Positions 1 through 8,162 of a stretch of 64,000 nt of DNA are shown in pieces. The stretch's first letter is position 1. Every line of letters begins with the position of its first letter. The notes below the pieces were generated by a model that worked only from the letters and a program-made list of their open reading frames with translations, did no database searches and was not told the DNA's origin. Both the position numbers and the translations under genes were made by a program. Source of the stretch: Streptomyces sp. CC208A (GTDB lineage: Bacteria > Actinomycetota > Actinomycetes > Streptomycetales > Streptomycetaceae); assembly GCF_030010625.1 (NCBI RefSeq), contig NZ_JASCXN010000005.1, positions 248,001-312,000 of the forward strand, in the 5' to 3' direction.

Positions 1-93
1 CCCGGCCGGTTCGCGGGACCAGACCGCGTACAGGACGTCGGTGGCGAGGAAGAACGCCGCCACTCCGGCGAAGACGACCGCTTCGGTTCTCAT
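1..93 (-). CDS. ctaF: Cytochrome c oxidase subunit IV, partial (CtaF-type)
   Basis: Thirty-one N-terminal residues are visible before the window edge. They form one hydrophobic helix ([20 protein letters not shown]) followed by a short SREPAG segment, which matches the start of the small actinobacterial aa3 oxidase subunit IV. The ATG at 93-91 overlaps the TGA of ctaD (ATGA, 4 nt), so the two are translationally coupled in one operon. The product is expected to be a small integral membrane subunit of the terminal oxidase. The identification rests on the short N-terminus plus context. Confidence 0.72.
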   Translation of the reverse strand, partial: MRTEAVVFAGVAAFFLATDVLYAVWSREPAG

Positions 94-1883
94 GGTCTCT
101 CCTCGTGCGACGGTCGTGACGGTCGTGACGGTCGTGACGGCTGCAACGGCCCGGATCCTTGGAAGGTGTCCGGGGTGGGGGCCCCGGAGTCCGGGTGGTT
201 CAGGTCGAAGGCGGGCGAGTCGGAGCGGACGCGCGGCAGCGCGGTGAAGTTGTGGCGCGGCGGCGGGCAGGAGGTGGCCCACTCCAGGGACCTGCCGTAC
301 CCCCAGGGGTCGTCGACCTCGACGCGCGGGGCGTGTACGGCGGTGCGCCAGACGTTGTAGAGGAACGGCAGGGTCGACAGGCCGAGCAGGAAGGCGCCGA
401 TCGAGGACACCGTGTTGAGCAGGGTGAAGCCGTCGGCCCTGAGGTAGTCGGCGTAGCGCCGGGGCATGCCGTTCTCCCCCAGCCAGTGCTGGACCAGGAA
501 GGTGATCTGGAAGCCGGTGAACAGGGTCCAGAAGTGGATCCTGCCGAGCCGCTCGTCGAGCAGGCGGCCGGTCCATTTGGGCCACCAGAAGTAGAAGCCG
601 GCGAACATCGCGAAGACCACGGTGCCGAAGAGCACGTAGTGCAGGTGCGCGACGATGAAGTACGAGTCGGTGAGGTGGAAGTCGAGCGGTGGCGAGGCGA
701 TCAGGACGCCGCTGAGGCCGCCGAGCAGGAAGGTGACGAGAAAGCCGAGGGACCAGAGCATCGGCGTCTCGAAGGAGAGGCTGCCGTGCCACATCGTGCC
801 GATCCAGTTGAAGAACTTGACCCCGGTGGGCACGGCGATGAGGAACGACATGGCCGAGAAGAAGGGCAGCAGCACGGCGCCGGTCGCGAACATGTGGTGG
901 GCCCAGACGACGGCGGAGAGCATGGTGATGGCGACGGTCGCGCCCACCATGCCGAGGTAGCCGAAGACCGGTTTCCTGCTGAACACCGGGATGATCTCGG
1001 TGATCACCCCGAAGAACGGCAGCGCGACGATGTAGACCTCCGGGTGCCCGAAGAACCAGAACAGGTGCTGCCAGAGCAGAGCGCCGCCGTTGGCCGCGTC
1101 GTAGACGTGGGCGCCGAACTTGCGGTCCGCCTCCAGGGCGAGCAGGGCGGCGGTGAGCACGGGGAAGGCGAGCAGGGCCAGGATGGAGGTGAAGAGCACG
1201 TTCCAGGTGAAGATCGGCATCCGGAACATGGTCATGCCCGGCGCCCGCAGGCACACGATGGTGGCGATTAAGTTGACCGAGGTCAGGGTGGTGCCGACGC
1301 CGGACAGGACCAGGCCCATCGTCCACAGGTCGCCGCCCGCGCCCGGCGAGAAGACGGGGCCGTTCAGCGGGGCGTACGCGAACCAGCCGAAGGAGGCGGC
1401 GCCGCCCGGGACGACGAGGCCGGACACGACGATGAGCCCGCCGACGAGGAACAGCCAGTAGGTGAGGGCGTTGAGCCGGGGGAAGGCGACGTCCGGGGCG
1501 CCGATCTGCAGGGGCATCACCGCGTTGGCGAGGCCGGCGAACATCGGGGTGGCGAACAGCAGCATCATCACCGTGCCGTGGACGGTGAACAGCTGGTTGT
1601 ACTGCTCGTTGCTCACGAGCTGCGTGCCGGGGCGGGCGAGTTCCGCGCGCATCAGCAGGGCCAGGACGCCGGCGAAGAGGAAGAACACGAAGGCGGTGAC
1701 CATGTAGAGGTAGCCGATCACCTTGTGGTCCGTGGTGGTCAGCAGCCCCATGATCCGGTGCCCCACCCGCAGCGCCCTGGTCCCGCCGGGCGCCGTGTCC
1801 GCTGTCGTGTCCGCCACCGGTTCCGCGCCCGGCTCCGCGTCCGGTTCCGCCGCCGGGGGCGGTCCCGCGTCGTCCCGTCTCAT
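90..1883 (-). CDS. ctaD: Cytochrome c oxidase subunit I
   Basis: Catalytic haem-copper subunit of the aa3-type terminal oxidase, reducing O2 to water at the cytoplasmic membrane while pumping protons. At 597 residues it has the usual family length plus a low-complexity N-terminal extension of about 40 residues rich in A, E, P and D. Visible family signatures are the haem-ligand region FTVHGTVMM, the HPEVY motif with the CuB His and cross-linked Tyr, the WAHHMF pair, the K-channel SRKP segment and the AHLHYVLFG haem-ligand motif. About 12 membrane segments are evident. It overlaps the following ctaF by 4 nt. Leu205 is encoded by TTA (1271-1269), the rare bldA codon, which is unusual for a respiratory core gene. 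No subunit II or III gene is adjacent on the upstream side, so this may be a second, stand-alone ctaD-ctaF locus. Confidence 0.96.
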   Translation of the reverse strand: MRRDDAGPPPAAEPDAEPGAEPVADTTADTAPGGTRALRVGHRIMGLLTTTDHKVIGYLYMVTAFVFFLFAGVLALLMRAELARPGTQLVSNEQYNQLFTVHGTVMMLLFATPMFAGLANAVMPLQIGAPDVAFPRLNALTYWLFLVGGLIVVSGLVVPGGAASFGWFAYAPLNGPVFSPGAGGDLWTMGLVLSGVGTTLTSVNLIATIVCLRAPGMTMFRMPIFTWNVLFTSILALLAFPVLTAALLALEADRKFGAHVYDAANGGALLWQHLFWFFGHPEVYIVALPFFGVITEIIPVFSRKPVFGYLGMVGATVAITMLSAVVWAHHMFATGAVLLPFFSAMSFLIAVPTGVKFFNWIGTMWHGSLSFETPMLWSLGFLVTFLLGGLSGVLIASPPLDFHLTDSYFIVAHLHYVLFGTVVFAMFAGFYFWWPKWTGRLLDERLGRIHFWTLFTGFQITFLVQHWLGENGMPRRYADYLRADGFTLLNTVSSIGAFLLGLSTLPFLYNVWRTAVHAPRVEVDDPWGYGRSLEWATSCPPPRHNFTALPRVRSDSPAFDLNHPDSGAPTPDTFQGSGPLQPSRPSRPSRPSHEERP

Positions 1884-2016
1884 GCGTCGTCCACCCCAAT
1901 GCGTCGTCCTGCGGGCCCGTGCACCGATCCTGGTGCCTGCGGGCCGCCGGACGGCCGACGCGGGGGCGACACGCGCTGGAATTCACCGGTTCACCCGGTG
2001 GCGGGCGGGTCCCCCG

Positions 2017-2370
2017 CTACTCGGCCGCGTTCAGGGGCTTCGGCCGCTCGCCGGCCGTGTCGGCGAGCTCGGGGGCGTACAGCGTCGCGAGGGGTTCGGG
2101 GCCGGCGTACTGGCGGCAGGGGCACTGCCGCGGCTCCACGGCCTCGCCGTCCCCCTTGGCGCGCTTGTCCTTGACCGCCGCGTAGCACCGGCCGTCCCGC
2201 GTGTCGTGGTACGCGAGGTGGTGGCGGCAGCCGCAGACCGGCTCGGGTCCGCTGAGCGCCTTCTCCTGCGCCTGCCGCCGCTCCCTGCGCGCCTTCTTGA
2301 ACCGGTCGTACGCGCCTCCGGCCACGTAGCCGCTCGCCAGGATCACCAGCGCGATCTCGATCCCCGTCAT
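2017..2370 (-). CDS. Small membrane-anchored protein of unknown function
   Basis: A 117-residue protein with one N-terminal hydrophobic helix (IEIALVILASGYVAGGAY) followed by a basic segment rich in K, R and E. The C-terminal part contains two Cys/His clusters (CGCRHHLAYH and CPCRQY) that could bind metal. I chose the ATG at 2370 because a GGGGG ribosome-binding site lies five bases upstream; a start at 2403 would add 11 non-conserved-looking residues. The topology suggests a cytoplasmic or extracellular metal-binding tail tethered to the membrane. I do not recognise a named family. Confidence 0.72.
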   Translation of the reverse strand: MTGIEIALVILASGYVAGGAYDRFKKARRERRQAQEKALSGPEPVCGCRHHLAYHDTRDGRCYAAVKDKRAKGDGEAVEPRQCPCRQYAGPEPLATLYAPELADTAGERPKPLNAAE

Positions 2371-2428
2371 CGCATCCCCCTGCTCGTCGTGCTCGCCGTC
2401 CACGTTACTGGGCGGGCAGGGTGAGGGG

Positions 2429-3154
2429 TCATGAGGAGCAGGTGTCCAGCATCCGCCCCAGCATGTCCTTCTCCGCCGTGGTCACCGACAGCCCGTAGGT
2501 GGCCTTGACCGAGGTCCAGGCCCGGCCGTAGGTGCACCAGTACGCCTGGGACGGCGGCTGCCACGCGTCGGGGCCCTGGTCGCCCTTGGAGCGGTTGGAG
2601 GCGGCCGAGACGGCGAGGAGCTGCGGGTGGGTCAGGTCGTTGGCGAACTCCTTGCGCTTCTCCTGGGTCCACGTGTTCGCGCCGGACCGCCAGGCGTTGG
2701 CCAGGGGCACCATGTGGTCGATGTCCAGGCCCGCCGCGCTCTTGAGCGTCTTCCCGTCGTAGACGCTGACCCAGGTGCCGGACACGGCGCGGCACTCGTC
2801 GTCCTGGCGGACGTCCGCGCCGTCGCGGTGCAGCACCGTCTCACGGGTGTTGCAGCTCTCGCCCTGGGAGGCCCAGTGCGGGAACTTGTCCCGGTCGTAC
2901 CCGGACATCGAACCGCGCGGGGCGACCTTCAGCCCGGCGAGCTGCGTACGCGCCTGCTCGGCGGTCGGCACGCCGGGCAGCGTCCCGGCGTCCGTCTCCG
3001 GAGCCCCGCCGGCCGCGCCCGTGCGCGTCGGGGAGGGCTTCGCGTCCCCGCCGGGGGACGGGACGCCGCCGCCCTCCGCCGAGCACCCCGCCACCGCGAA
3101 CAGGACCAGTCCGGCCGCCAAACCCGCTGTGCGTATCCGCTTCTGACGCGCCAT
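2429..3154 (-). CDS. HNH-family nuclease-like lipoprotein (GmrSD C-terminal/DUF1524-like)
   Basis: A 241-residue predicted lipoprotein. The N-terminus has arginines and lysines, a hydrophobic stretch and the lipobox LFAVAGC, then a Ser/Gly/Pro-rich linker. The C-terminal half carries the HNH/DUF1524 signature: a DIDHMVPLANAW segment (His-Asn metal-binding core), followed by NDLTHPQLLAVSAASNRSKG and a WCTYG motif. This family includes secreted actinobacterial nucleases. It is probably exported and membrane-anchored and may degrade extracellular nucleic acid. The start at 3154 is preferred over 3166, because the AGGGA ribosome-binding site directly abuts the longer ATG but is 12 bases from this one. 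No operon partner is obvious. Confidence 0.86.
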   Translation of the reverse strand: MARQKRIRTAGLAAGLVLFAVAGCSAEGGGVPSPGGDAKPSPTRTGAAGGAPETDAGTLPGVPTAEQARTQLAGLKVAPRGSMSGYDRDKFPHWASQGESCNTRETVLHRDGADVRQDDECRAVSGTWVSVYDGKTLKSAAGLDIDHMVPLANAWRSGANTWTQEKRKEFANDLTHPQLLAVSAASNRSKGDQGPDAWQPPSQAYWCTYGRAWTSVKATYGLSVTTAEKDMLGRMLDTCSS

Positions 3155-3229
3155 GACCCAATGCATTCCCTTCGAACGGTCTCGTACGCCCGGCAGCGTA
3201 TCCGTTCGATCCCGATGCGCCGTCCGGGG

Positions 3230-3925
3230 TCAGCCGCCGACGAGTTCCCCCATGAGCCTCTTCATGTGGTGCACCGAGACGCGGTGGGCGTGGATCAGGC
3301 CCAGGTAGCCCTTCTCGTGGAGGCGGTTCAGGTCGCGGCCGCGGACCTTGCGCAGCTTCTCGTCGTCGACGAACCGGAAGGAGCCGAGGGCCATGAGGGA
3401 GCCGCCCTCGTCGGTCAGCGTGATCGTCTCCTGCACCAGGAGATCGAGGCGGAGCAGCTCCGCGACGAATCCCCGGGTCGCCTCCGTCTCGCGGGCGGAG
3501 TGCCCCAGGAGCTCCAGGACGCCGGTCAGGAAGGGGGTGAAGCCGCCGTCGTCCTCGAAGAGGCGGTCGCCCTCCGGCGCGCCGAAGCCGGTGTAGTCGG
3601 CGTCGACGAGGACGTCGAAGCCACCGCCCTCCATGACCATGGCCGTGAAGGGGTAGGAGCGGACCGAGAGCGGGAGGTACGTGTGGGGGCGCCAGTTCCC
3701 GTCCGGCATGACGTACTGGTTGCTCCCCTGTTCGAGGCCGAGCAGGGCGCAGGGCACGGGATGGCCGTCGTTGTCCGCGAAGACGATCGGGTAGGCCAGG
3801 GCGGCCTCGGTGAACTCGCCGGCGCTGAGGACGGCTATGTGGGCGTCGGCGGCGAAACGCGCGTTCTGCGGCATGACCACGCGCAGCGAGGCGTGGTCCG
3901 TCCTGTTCAGCGGCACCCATCGCAT
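3230..3925 (-). CDS. SapC family protein
   Basis: A 231-residue soluble protein that resembles the SapC family (PF07277) along its length. It opens with WVPLNRTDHASLRV, has the YPIVF segment near residue 55, LLGLEQGSNQYV and YLPLSVRSYPF in the middle, and ends in a RDLNRLHEKGYLGLIHAH helix. SapC proteins are best known from Proteobacteria, linked to S-layer or secretion loci, but their biochemical role is unclear. The ATG at 3925 is chosen because GGGGGAG lies just upstream. It follows the XRE regulator gene on the same strand after a 16-bp gap, so the two are probably co-transcribed. Its presence in a streptomycete is uncommon and may reflect transfer. Confidence 0.82.
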   Translation of the reverse strand: MRWVPLNRTDHASLRVVMPQNARFAADAHIAVLSAGEFTEAALAYPIVFADNDGHPVPCALLGLEQGSNQYVMPDGNWRPHTYLPLSVRSYPFTAMVMEGGGFDVLVDADYTGFGAPEGDRLFEDDGGFTPFLTGVLELLGHSARETEATRGFVAELLRLDLLVQETITLTDEGGSLMALGSFRFVDDEKLRKVRGRDLNRLHEKGYLGLIHAHRVSVHHMKRLMGELVGG

Positions 3926-3941
3926 GGGCTCTCCCCCTCGA

Positions 3942-4883
3942 TCAGATTTCACGCTTTTGGAGATTGAATCCGTGAGTGACGCTATCAGGCTCCGGGCCGA
4001 GGCGCGCCGGGGCGGGGGCCGTCCAGCTGCCGAGCAGCCGTAGCGCGGAGTCGGCGCGGGCGTCGGGTGCCGTGAAGACGACCAGGGTCCGCCCCTCGTC
4101 GCCGGGGAGTGCGAGCGTCTCGTACGCGAGGTCGAAGTCCCCGACGACGGGGTGCCGGAAGGTCTTGGTGCCGTGGGTCTTCTCCCGCACCTCCTGACCC
4201 GCCCACAGCTCCCGGAAGTCCTCGCTGCGGCGGCTCAGTTCGGTGACGACCCGGGCCAGCCGGACGTCCCCGGGGTGGCGTCCGGCCGACAGGCGCAGGA
4301 AGCCGACGGTCTGCCGTGCCACGTCCGCCCACCGGGGGTACAGCTCCCGGGCGTCGGCGTCGAGGAAGACGTGCCGGGCGAGGTTGAACCGCCGGGCCGC
4401 CTCCCGCTCCCGGTCCCGCTCCCGGTCCCGCTCCCACCCCGGGTCCCTCCCCGGGGCGCCGAACAGGGCGCGGGCCAGGGCGTTGGCGTCGAGGACGTCC
4501 ATCGCGGGGTCCAGGACGTACGCCGGGACGGCGCCCACCGCGGCAAGCAGACGCCGCAGCCCGTCCCGTACGGGCGCGTCGCCGTCCCCCTCCGGCTCCG
4601 CGGCGGAGGGCCGTTGCGCCAGGTCGCGCAGGTGGGCGCGCTCGGTCGGGTCGAGCCGCAGGACGCGGGCCAGGGCGTCGAGCACGGCGTCGGAGGGGTT
4701 GCGGGCCCGGCCCTGCTCCAGGCGCGTGTAGTAGACGACGCTGACGCCCGCGAGGTCGGCCACCTCCTCGCGCCGCAGCCCCGGGACCCGGCGCCTGCCG
4801 AGGACGGGGAGCCCGGCCTCCTCGGGGGTGATCCGGGAGCGCCGGGAGGTGAGGAACCGGCCGAGCTCGTTCGCTGCGTTCAT
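3942..4883 (-). CDS. XRE/MmyB-type transcriptional regulator
   Basis: A 313-residue regulator. Residues 1-75 form a helix-turn-helix of the XRE type, with the characteristic RREEVADLAGVSVVYYTRLEQG stretch in two parts. The rest matches the MmyB-like ligand-binding domain that binds small, often hydrophobic, ligands: a VLDPAMDVLDANALARALF segment, then FNLARHVFLD, and C-terminal HPVVGDFDLAYETLALPGDEG. A short Arg/Glu/Asp repeat (WERDRERDREREAARR) interrupts the ligand domain. It is divergent from the oxidoreductase at 5052, the classic arrangement for this family, so it probably represses or activates that gene from the shared 168-bp intergenic region. The SapC gene follows on the same strand. 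Confidence 0.92.
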   Translation of the reverse strand: MNAANELGRFLTSRRSRITPEEAGLPVLGRRRVPGLRREEVADLAGVSVVYYTRLEQGRARNPSDAVLDALARVLRLDPTERAHLRDLAQRPSAAEPEGDGDAPVRDGLRRLLAAVGAVPAYVLDPAMDVLDANALARALFGAPGRDPGWERDRERDREREAARRFNLARHVFLDADARELYPRWADVARQTVGFLRLSAGRHPGDVRLARVVTELSRRSEDFRELWAGQEVREKTHGTKTFRHPVVGDFDLAYETLALPGDEGRTLVVFTAPDARADSALRLLGSWTAPAPARLGPEPDSVTHGFNLQKREI

Positions 4884-5051
4884 GCGCGCCAGTATGTGCG
4901 GCGGCGACGGCGCTTCGCCTGTCCCTGTCAGTACCACCCTGCCGTTCCCTGCCCGGTACTCGGGGGGTAATGGCTGCGGGGCCACGGCGCCGTGAAGGTG
5001 GACGAGGTGCGACCGCACCGCCCCCCCTGACACGACAGGAGTCTCTCCCCC
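4884..5051. promoter_or_regulatory. Divergent promoter region of the XRE regulator and oxidoreductase
   Basis: The 168-bp divergent interval contains an inverted repeat, AGTACC (4930-4935) and GGTACT (4955-4960), separated by 19 bp. It could be an operator for the XRE protein. An AGGAG ribosome-binding site precedes the oxidoreductase ATG. Confidence 0.35.
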
Positions 5052-5954
5052 ATGCGCGCAGTGGTCTTCTCCCGGTACGGCGACGAAAGCGTCCTGGAGC
5101 TCGTCCGCCGGCCGGCACCGACGCCGGCCGACGGGGACGTCCTCGTGGAGGTGAAGGCGGCCGGGGTGAACCCGGTCGACTGGAAGCACCGCGAGGGGGC
5201 GGTCCGCAACGACCTGCCGTTCCCGCTGGGCATGGGGTGGGACGTGGCCGGCGTCGTCCGGGCCACGGTGCCGGGCGGCCCGGCGGTCGGCGAGGAGGTG
5301 TACGGCATGCTGCCGCTCCCGTACGGCGGCGCCTACCAGGAACTGGCCGTCCTGCCGGCCTCCGCCGTGGCCCCCAGGCCCGCGCGGCTCTCCCACGCCG
5401 AGGCCGCCGCCGTGCCCCTGGCCGCACTGACGGCGTGGCAGGCCCTGGAGGCGGCGGGGACCGGGCCCGGCCTGCGGGTGCTCGTGCACGCGGGAGCCGG
5501 CGGCGTCGGCCACTTCGCCGTCCAGTTCGCCCGCCATCTCGGGGCGCACGTCACCGCCACCGCCTCCGCCCGGAACCTGGAGTTCCTGCGCCGCCTCGGC
5601 GTCGACGAGCCGATCGACCGGGCCACCGCCCAACTGGCCGCCGCCCCCTTCGATGTCGTCCTGGACACCGTCGGCGGGCCGGTGCAGCACGCGTCCTGGC
5701 GGCTGCTGCGCCCCGGCGGCACCCTCATCACCCTGCCGGAGCCCGTGGACGAGGCGCACCGCCTCCCCGGCATCACGGCCCGCCGCGTGATCGTCACCCC
5801 CGACGGCGAGGCGCTGCGGCGGATCGGCGCGCTCATCGACTCCGGGGCCGTGCACGTCGAGGTCCAGGCGGTCCTCCCGCTGGAGGAGGCGGCGGAGGCC
5901 CACCGCGTCAGCAAGGAGGGCCGGGTGCGCGGCAAGCTGGTCCTCGGCCTCTGA
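5052..5954 (+). CDS. Zinc-independent NADP-dependent alcohol dehydrogenase/quinone oxidoreductase
   Basis: A 300-residue medium-chain dehydrogenase/reductase of the quinone oxidoreductase (QOR) branch. The N-terminal GroES-like domain has VKAAGVNPVDWKHREG and GMGWDVAGVV. The Rossmann domain follows with VLVHAGAGGVGHFAVQFARHLG, a GxGxxG-type nucleotide site, and the C-terminus ends in EGRVRGKLVLGL. Zinc-ligand cysteines of classical alcohol dehydrogenases are absent, as expected for QOR-type enzymes that reduce quinones or enals with NADPH. It is transcribed away from the XRE/MmyB-type regulator and is the likely regulatory target. Substrate cannot be inferred. Confidence 0.93.
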   Translation: MRAVVFSRYGDESVLELVRRPAPTPADGDVLVEVKAAGVNPVDWKHREGAVRNDLPFPLGMGWDVAGVVRATVPGGPAVGEEVYGMLPLPYGGAYQELAVLPASAVAPRPARLSHAEAAAVPLAALTAWQALEAAGTGPGLRVLVHAGAGGVGHFAVQFARHLGAHVTATASARNLEFLRRLGVDEPIDRATAQLAAAPFDVVLDTVGGPVQHASWRLLRPGGTLITLPEPVDEAHRLPGITARRVIVTPDGEALRRIGALIDSGAVHVEVQAVLPLEEAAEAHRVSKEGRVRGKLVLGL

Positions 5955-5981
5955 GACGGACTCCGGGAGCGGCCCCCGGCC

Positions 5982-6542
5982 TCAGGACTCGGGGAAGAGA
6001 CCGAGGGCCGCCCGGACGGCCCGCTCGAACGGCTCCGTGCCGCCGCTCGCGCGGCACAGCACCTGGGCCCCTTCGAGGAGGGCCACCAGCAGGGCGGCCT
6101 TCTCCTCGGCGTCGGCCGGGGCGAGTCCCGCCTGCCGCAGGGCCCCGGCGAGCGCCTCCGTCCAGGAGGCGAAGGCCGCGGCGGCGGCCCGGCACAGCTC
6201 CCCGTCCTCCTCGTCGGCGGGAACGGTGACGGCGGCGACGGCGCAGCCGGAGCCCTGGGCCGCGGCCTCGGCGACCGGGCGCGCGAACTCCACGAAGGCC
6301 GCGGCGACCCCCTGGGGGGTGGCGCCGCCCAGGCCGGCGAGCCGGTCGCGTACCTCGCGGCCGTGCTGCGTGGCGGCCTCGGCGGCCAACTGGCTCTTGC
6401 CACCGGGGAAGTGGTGGTAGATGGCCCCCCGGGCCGCGCCGCTCCGTTCGAGGACGTCGGTGAACGACATGCCCTGCAGGCCCCGTCGGCGCAGCGCGCC
6501 GACGGCGGCGTCCACCATCCGACCCCGGGTCTCCTTGGCCAT
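5982..6542 (-). CDS. TetR/AcrR family repressor (LmrA/YxaF-like)
   Basis: A 186-residue TetR-family protein. The N-terminal DNA-binding domain shows RGRMVDAAVGALRRRGLQG, SFTDVLERSGAARGAIYHHFPGGK, the typical helix-turn-helix ending in YHHFPGGK. The C-terminal domain has the GCAVAAVTVPAD segment characteristic of the LmrA/YxaF branch. The ATG at 6542 is preferred because AGGAG lies 9 bases upstream; a longer frame to 6587 has no site. It is divergent from the tautomerase gene at 6655, and the shared interval contains a perfect 18-bp palindrome, so it probably represses both genes until an unknown ligand binds. Confidence 0.92.
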   Translation of the reverse strand: MAKETRGRMVDAAVGALRRRGLQGMSFTDVLERSGAARGAIYHHFPGGKSQLAAEAATQHGREVRDRLAGLGGATPQGVAAAFVEFARPVAEAAAQGSGCAVAAVTVPADEEDGELCRAAAAAFASWTEALAGALRQAGLAPADAEEKAALLVALLEGAQVLCRASGGTEPFERAVRAALGLFPES

Positions 6543-6570
6543 CGCGCCTCGCTCCTCCGGTCCCACCCAC

Positions 6571-6621
6571 TTGACTAGGACGCACATCCTACTCCATAGT
6601 CCTCTAGTACGTACGTACTAG
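6571..6621 (+). promoter_or_regulatory. Tautomerase promoter with perfect 18-bp palindromic operator
   Basis: On the plus strand TTGACT (6571-6576) and CATAGT (6595-6600), 18 bp apart, resemble -35 and -10 boxes. Immediately downstream lies the perfect palindrome CTAGTACGTACGTACTAG (6604-6621). A second small inverted repeat, TAGGA and TCCTA (6576-6591), sits inside the spacer. The position over the transcription start is ideal for repression by the adjacent TetR protein. Confidence 0.7.
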
Positions 6622-6654
6622 CTACTTCCAGGTCGCACGATCGAGGAGACACCC

Positions 6655-7101
6655 ATGCCCATCGCCGTCATCGCACCCACCGGAGCCCTCACGCCGACCG
6701 GTGAGCGGGAGATCGTCCCCCGCCTCACCGAGGCCCTCATCGACGTGAGCGGACTGACCGGCAACTCCTTCTTCACGCCCATGGTCGCCGGCGTCCTGCA
6801 CCTGCTCGACCCGCAGCACGTCCACGCGGCGGGAAGCCCGGCGTCCCTGGTCCTGATCGAGCTGAAGCTGCCCGACATCGGGCTGCCGTCGGTCGAGGCG
6901 CGCCGCGCCTTCGTCGAGAGGGCCACGGACATCGCCTTCGCGCTCATGACGCCCGGGCACGAACGCGACGCCGTGCGCGTCAACATCGTCAACGCCCCCG
7001 CAGGAGGCTGGGGCATGGGCGGTGTGGCGTACACCGGCGAGGGGCTGGCCGCCGCCATCGGCGAGGCTGCCGCGGCGGAGTCGAACCCGGTCACGGCCTG
7101 A
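6655..7101 (+). CDS. Tautomerase superfamily protein
   Basis: A 148-residue protein beginning MPIAVIAPTGAL. Proline directly after the initiator Met is the general base of the tautomerase (4-oxalocrotonate tautomerase/MIF) superfamily. Length is about twice that of a single 4-OT monomer, compatible with a fused-dimer or MIF-like fold. The middle contains IELKLPDIGLPS and ARRAFVERATDIAF, and the C-terminus has VNAPAGGWGMGG. It is the only gene downstream of the palindrome-bearing promoter and divergent from the TetR gene, so it is probably an inducible detoxification or catabolic enzyme. A strong hairpin terminator follows. Confidence 0.78.
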   Translation: MPIAVIAPTGALTPTGEREIVPRLTEALIDVSGLTGNSFFTPMVAGVLHLLDPQHVHAAGSPASLVLIELKLPDIGLPSVEARRAFVERATDIAFALMTPGHERDAVRVNIVNAPAGGWGMGGVAYTGEGLAAAIGEAAAAESNPVTA

Positions 7102-7108
7102 AAAGGGC

Positions 7109-7148
7109 GCGGCCCGGGGCGGCACCACACGGTGCCGCCCCGGGCCGC
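7109..7148. terminator. Bidirectional hairpin terminator
   Basis: Perfect 18-bp stem (7109-7126 with 7131-7148) and a four-base ACAC loop between the convergent tautomerase and ProX-like genes. It follows the tautomerase stop codon by 7 bases. There is no long T tract, as is common in Streptomyces. Confidence 0.9.
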
Positions 7149-7168
7149 GAAGTGGCGGGATCCGCCGG

Positions 7169-8128
7169 TCACTTCTTCGGGAGCCACGCCTTCCAGACGG
7201 ACTCGTTCTCCTTGACCCACTTCTCGGCCGCCTTCTCGGCGGTCATCTTGTCGGCGGCGACGTACTTGGCGACGAGGTTCTGCTGCTCGGTCGTCCAGTT
7301 GAAGTTCTTCAGGAACTTCGCCGCGTCGCTGTCCTCCTTCGCGAAGTCGGCGTTCATCCACTTCTTCAGCGGCACGTCCGGGTAGGCGCAGGCGACGGCC
7401 TTCTTGTCCGCGTCACAGCCGTCCTCGTACGGCGGCAGCTTCACCTCGACCAGGTCCATGGTCGCGTTCATCCACTGCGGGGTCCACCAGTAGGTGAGGA
7501 ACGGCTTCTTGTTCTTGTAGAGCTGCTCCAGCTGCGCGAGGTGGGTGGCCTCGGCGCCCGCCTCGATCGGCTTGTAGTTCAGGCCGAGGTTCTTGATGAG
7601 GGCGTTGTCGTGCGAGACGTACGACGGGTCGCCCTTGATGAACTGGCCCTTGTCGCCGCTCTCCGGGGTCTTGAGGACGTCCACGTACTTGTTGAGGTTC
7701 TTGGCGTCCGTGATGTCCGGGTGCTGGTCCGCCAGGTACTTCGGAACGAACCAGCCGATGTGGCCCGTCACGCCGAGCTCGCCGGCCGGGACGACGGACT
7801 TGTTGCCCTGGACGTAACGCTTCTCCTCCTGGGGGTGGCCCCAGTCCTCCAGGATCGCGTCGATCTTGCCCTGGCTCATGGCGTCCCAGGCCGGGGTCTC
7901 GTCCATCTGCTGGGTCTTGACCTTGTAGCCGAGCTCGTGCTCCAACAGGTAGGCGGCGACGGCCGTGTTGACCTCGGCGCCGACCCACGAGGGGGTGTGC
8001 AGGCTGACCGTCTTGGAGTCCGAGCCGCCGGTGTCGGCGGCGCCGCAGGCGCTGACGGCGAGCAGGGTGACGGCGCCGGTCGCGGCGAGGAGCGTGTGGG
8101 CGCGACGGCTACGAGTGAGCTTGGGCAT
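7169..8128 (-). CDS. Glycine betaine/choline ABC transporter substrate-binding lipoprotein
   Basis: A 319-residue OpuAC/ProX-family binding protein. The N-terminus is a lipoprotein signal with lipobox LLAVSAC near residue 27. The mature part begins with SLHTPSWVGAEVNTAVAAYLLEHELGYKV split over the ligand-binding lobe, then MDETPAWDAMSQGKIDAILEDWG, and a tryptophan-containing ligand pocket segment FLTYWWTPQW. It is the last gene of the minus-strand operon with permease (34-bp gap), ATPase, GMC oxidase and aldehyde dehydrogenase. It captures a quaternary amine such as choline or glycine betaine outside the membrane and delivers it to the fused permease. Confidence 0.94.
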   Translation of the reverse strand: MPKLTRSRRAHTLLAATGAVTLLAVSACGAADTGGSDSKTVSLHTPSWVGAEVNTAVAAYLLEHELGYKVKTQQMDETPAWDAMSQGKIDAILEDWGHPQEEKRYVQGNKSVVPAGELGVTGHIGWFVPKYLADQHPDITDAKNLNKYVDVLKTPESGDKGQFIKGDPSYVSHDNALIKNLGLNYKPIEAGAEATHLAQLEQLYKNKKPFLTYWWTPQWMNATMDLVEVKLPPYEDGCDADKKAVACAYPDVPLKKWMNADFAKEDSDAAKFLKNFNWTTEQQNLVAKYVAADKMTAEKAAEKWVKENESVWKAWLPKK

Positions 8129-8162
8129 GGTGAACTGCCTTTCGGGTGTGGGGAGGTGGCGG

